From assembly GCA_027000105.1 (NCBI GenBank), contig JALTOP010000500.1, positions 2,113 to 9,906 of the forward strand: a DNA stretch of 7,794 bases, read 5' to 3'. How positions within the stretch are numbered: the first letter of the stretch is position 1; each line of letters opens with the position of its first letter. Source of the DNA: Planctomycetaceae bacterium (lineage in GTDB: Bacteria; Planctomycetota; Planctomycetia; Planctomycetales; Planctomycetaceae). The position numbers and the translations under genes are program-made. This document shows, piece after piece, positions 6,174-7,794 of this stretch. The notes under the pieces are model-generated. The model was not told where the DNA came from and made no database searches. It saw only the letters and a program-made list of their open reading frames with translations.

Positions 6174-6193
6174 ACGCCTGCAAGGGCGTTTTT
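6174..6193 (+). terminator. Hairpin with T-run upstream of the phosphofructokinase gene
   Basis: ACGCC (6174-6178) pairs with GGCGT (6185-6189) around a 6-nt loop, with a possible extra G-T pair outside, and is followed directly by TTTTT (6189-6193). The stem is short but GC-rich and the T-run is in the right place for rho-independent termination on the plus strand. It could end DUF1501 transcripts about 300 nt past their stop. If the phosphofructokinase promoter lies upstream, it could act as a leader attenuator. No T-run follows on the minus strand. Confidence 0.4.
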
Positions 6194-6262
6194 GTAGACA
6201 TGAATAACTGGTAAGGCCAGTTGCAGTTTTGTCGAATGTTATGATAAAAAACAGGTGATTCG

Positions 6263-7558
6263 ATGGCAAAGAATATGATTGTTGCCCAGTCGGGTGGTCC
6301 TTCTCCGGTTATCAACAACACGCTGCGTGGCATCGTCGAAACGGCTCGTGAGATGTCGGAAATCGGCACAGTGTACGGCGGTTGGCACGGAATTGAAGGA
6401 GTTCTGAAAGAGGAGTTGCTCGATTTGACGGCCCAATGCCCGGAAGAGATCGCGTTGCTGCGCACAACACCTGCAGCCGGTTCGATCGGGACGTGCAGAT
6501 ATAAATTGAAACAAGGGCAGGATGAAGATTTTGATCGCATTATCGAAATCTTCAAGGCGCACGATATCGGCTACTTCGTTTACATTGGCGGGAACGATTC
6601 GATGGATACCGCGAATAAGGTTGCCAACATCGCGCGGGAACGCGGCCTGGATGTCGTGGGCATCGGGGGGCCAAAAACGATTGATAACGATGTCGGCGAC
6701 AGTGAGTTTCAGTTGATTGACCATACGCCCGGTTACGGCAGTACGGCTCGTTACTGGAGTAACTATGTGCAAATGTCGAACGAGGAAAACAACGGCAGTT
6801 GCCCGGCGGATCCCGTTTTGGTGATGCAGGCGATGGGGCGAAAGATCGGTTACATTCCCGCAGCGGCGCGGCTGGCTGATCCGAAACGCGAAATGCCTCT
6901 TCAAATTTATCTGGCGGAGAAGAAAGTCGAGATCGAACAGATTCGTGAAAACATCAACGCGATGCTCAAGGAACGTGGGCGAGCGATGGTCGTTGTCAGC
7001 GAAGGGCTTGAAATTGAAGGGCTCGAAATTCCGGAAGAATTTGTGGTTCGCGATTCCTTCGGTCATGCGATGCTCTCTTCCAGCAAAATTACCGTTGCGC
7101 AATTGCTGACCAATGCTCTGAATGAAAAGCCGTTGGCTGTGAAAGGGAAAGCCCGTTGTAATGTTTCGGGGACCCATCAGCGAAACGATATCGTGCATGC
7201 GTCCAATGTCGATTTGACTGAATCATATTATGTTGGGCAAAAAGCGGCACTTCTGGCCGCGGCAGGCGAGCACGGTTACATGGCTTCGATTTTACGGACC
7301 GATCGCGAGAATTACACGATCGAATACGGCAAGGCACCCCTTTCAGAAGTTGCCAACAGCGAACGTCACTTCCCCGCAGATTGGATCACGCCGTGCGGGA
7401 CGGATGTGACGGACGAGTTCCTGAAATACGCCCGTCCCCTGATCGGCGATAACTGGGTTTCGGTTCCGGTGATCGATGGACGCCTCCGTTTGGCCAGATT
7501 GAAACCGATCTTCGCGGATCAGAAACTGGAAAAATATATCCCGCAAGCGGATCGATAA
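6263..7558 (+). CDS. pfp: PPi-type 6-phosphofructokinase (diphosphate--fructose-6-phosphate 1-phosphotransferase)
   Basis: A 431-residue cytoplasmic enzyme of the PfkA superfamily that phosphorylates fructose 6-phosphate to fructose 1,6-bisphosphate in glycolysis. The start has AGGTGA just upstream of ATG 6263. Visible motifs are QSGGPSPVIN (9-18, phosphodonor loop), GGNDS (109-113), PKTIDND (137-143, with catalytic base D141), TPGYGS (155-160), MGRKIGY (191-197), SEGL (246-249) and GTHQR (303-307). ATP-dependent enzymes read GGDGS and PGTIDND. The Asp at 112 in place of Gly, and Lys138 in place of Gly, are the classic marks of pyrophosphate use, which would make the reaction reversible. Asn111 replaces the usual metal-site Asp, a variant I associate with a PPi-PFK clade in Clostridia and Planctomycetes. 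It is longer than E. coli PfkA (320). A HAD-type phosphatase gene follows after 119 bp, possibly in the same transcript. Confidence 0.9.
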   Translation: MAKNMIVAQSGGPSPVINNTLRGIVETAREMSEIGTVYGGWHGIEGVLKEELLDLTAQCPEEIALLRTTPAAGSIGTCRYKLKQGQDEDFDRIIEIFKAHDIGYFVYIGGNDSMDTANKVANIARERGLDVVGIGGPKTIDNDVGDSEFQLIDHTPGYGSTARYWSNYVQMSNEENNGSCPADPVLVMQAMGRKIGYIPAAARLADPKREMPLQIYLAEKKVEIEQIRENINAMLKERGRAMVVVSEGLEIEGLEIPEEFVVRDSFGHAMLSSSKITVAQLLTNALNEKPLAVKGKARCNVSGTHQRNDIVHASNVDLTESYYVGQKAALLAAAGEHGYMASILRTDRENYTIEYGKAPLSEVANSERHFPADWITPCGTDVTDEFLKYARPLIGDNWVSVPVIDGRLRLARLKPIFADQKLEKYIPQADR

Positions 7559-7570
7559 ATTGTCGTTGTC

Positions 7571-7656
7571 TACGTCACGACGTACCGAAGAATGGTAAGG
7601 TGCGTTGCAGCGTACCCAATGTGAGATGCGTTTCAAAGGTGCGTCACGACGCACCC
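7571..7656. repeat. Three related short hairpins (REP-like) between pfp and the HAD gene
   Basis: Three palindromic elements follow each other. The first is TACGT-CACG-ACGTA (7571-7584, then CC). The second is GGTGCGT-TGCA-GCGTACC (7599-7616, two G-T pairs). The third is GGTGCGT-CACG-ACGCACC (7638-7655, perfect 7-bp stem, 4-nt loop). The second and third are each followed by CAA, and each sits in similar A/G-rich sequence (AAGG before the second and AAAGG before the third). They resemble the GGTGCGT...ACGCACC palindromes dispersed in many bacterial genomes. None has a T-run, so they are not standard terminators. They could stabilise or process the pfp-HAD transcript. Confidence 0.75.
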
Positions 7657-7677
7657 AACAGATAAAGAAAGTAGAAA

Positions 7678-7794
7678 ATGTCTGTTACTTACGAAAAGAA
7701 AAATGATTACCTGGTTGCTGTCGATTCCGATGGTTGTGCGTTTGATTCGATGGAGATCAAGCACAAGGAATGTTTTATTCCGAACTTCATCAAG
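7678..7794 (+). CDS. HAD-like hydrolase (N-terminal part only)
   Basis: The first 39 codons are present and the gene runs off the window end. After a short polar stretch, YLVAVDSDGCAFDSMEIKH (residues 11-29) contains a beta-strand ending in DxDGC. This is HAD motif I, with D16 the expected nucleophile and D18 the general acid/base, followed by a cap-leading segment. The same start (LVxVDSDGCAxDxMxIKHxxCF) is familiar from bacterial HAD proteins annotated as phosphatases. Substrate and length cannot be judged. ATG 7678 is fixed by an in-frame TAG at 7672-7674; the ribosome-binding site is weak (GAAAG). It lies 119 bp after pfp on the same strand, so a role on a sugar phosphate is a reasonable guess but not shown. 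Confidence 0.75.
   Translation, partial: MSVTYEKKNDYLVAVDSDGCAFDSMEIKHKECFIPNFIK

Larger units (their letters stand above)
5867..6262 (+). other. Intergenic region between the DUF1501 and phosphofructokinase genes
   Basis: These 396 bp contain no convincing gene. A palindrome ACAGGCCTGT (5866-5875) overlaps the DUF1501 stop codon. A six-copy tandem repeat (5982-6068) and a hairpin with a T-run (6174-6193) are listed separately. A frame is open from GTG 6044 or ATG 6110 to TAA 6214 (56 or 34 codons), but it lacks a ribosome-binding site. A possible -10, TATGAT (6240-6245), sits just ahead of the phosphofructokinase start without a well-spaced -35 (TTGCAG, 6221-6226, is only 13 bp away). Confidence 0.6.

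Noticed and set aside
6239..7198. Long open frame (319 codons) on the minus strand
   Set aside because: It is antisense to the phosphofructokinase, whose motifs are unambiguous. The product is His/Arg/Asn-rich, as expected of a shadow frame.
7571..7656. Rho-independent terminator after pfp
   Set aside because: The stems are good, but none is followed by a T-run on either strand.

Overview
The window looks like chromosomal DNA from a planctomycete (Planctomycetota, probably Planctomycetales). I base this on the proteins: a Minf_1886-type protein family restricted to Planctomycetes and Verrucomicrobia, a secreted LolA-like protein of the planctomycete TIGR03009 type, a DUF1501 protein with a twin-arginine leader, and an outer-membrane beta-barrel protein. 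Base composition is moderate in G+C. I recognised everything by reading the sequence; no search was run.

Layout. Positions 1-4180 are coded entirely on the minus strand. Read in the direction of transcription they are: an outer-membrane beta-barrel protein (4180-2984), a stand-alone GlmU-type uridyltransferase (2768-2010), an exported LolA-like protein (1848-937), a Minf_1886 family protein (643-239), and the start of a membrane protein that leaves the window (179-1). Gaps of 60-290 bp and promoter-like sequences ahead of several genes suggest separate or only loosely linked transcripts. Only the last two genes look like an operon. A 342-bp divergent region (4181-4522) holds an operator-like palindrome and separates these from the plus-strand genes: an orphan DUF1501 protein (4523-5866), a PPi-type 6-phosphofructokinase (6263-7558), and the first 39 codons of a HAD-like phosphatase (7678 onward).

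How the genes relate. The left half is mostly envelope-related: UDP-GlcNAc synthesis, a LolA-like secreted protein, a barrel protein and a membrane protein. The right half is central sugar metabolism: phosphofructokinase followed by a probable phosphatase, plus an exported DUF1501 protein of unknown substrate. For five genes the longest open frame is not the best start. I moved the starts inward where a Shine-Dalgarno sequence, signal peptide or family alignment supports it.

I see no obvious defence system, mobile element, CRISPR array or RNA gene. The most unusual structure is non-coding: a six-copy 13/16-bp tandem repeat ahead of the phosphofructokinase gene, a three-copy repeat abutting the glmU start codon, three related hairpins between the phosphofructokinase and HAD genes, and a palindrome inside a 21-bp-spaced direct repeat in the divergent region. 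Short tandem duplications also occur inside two coding regions, so recurrent micro-duplication seems to be a property of this genome.
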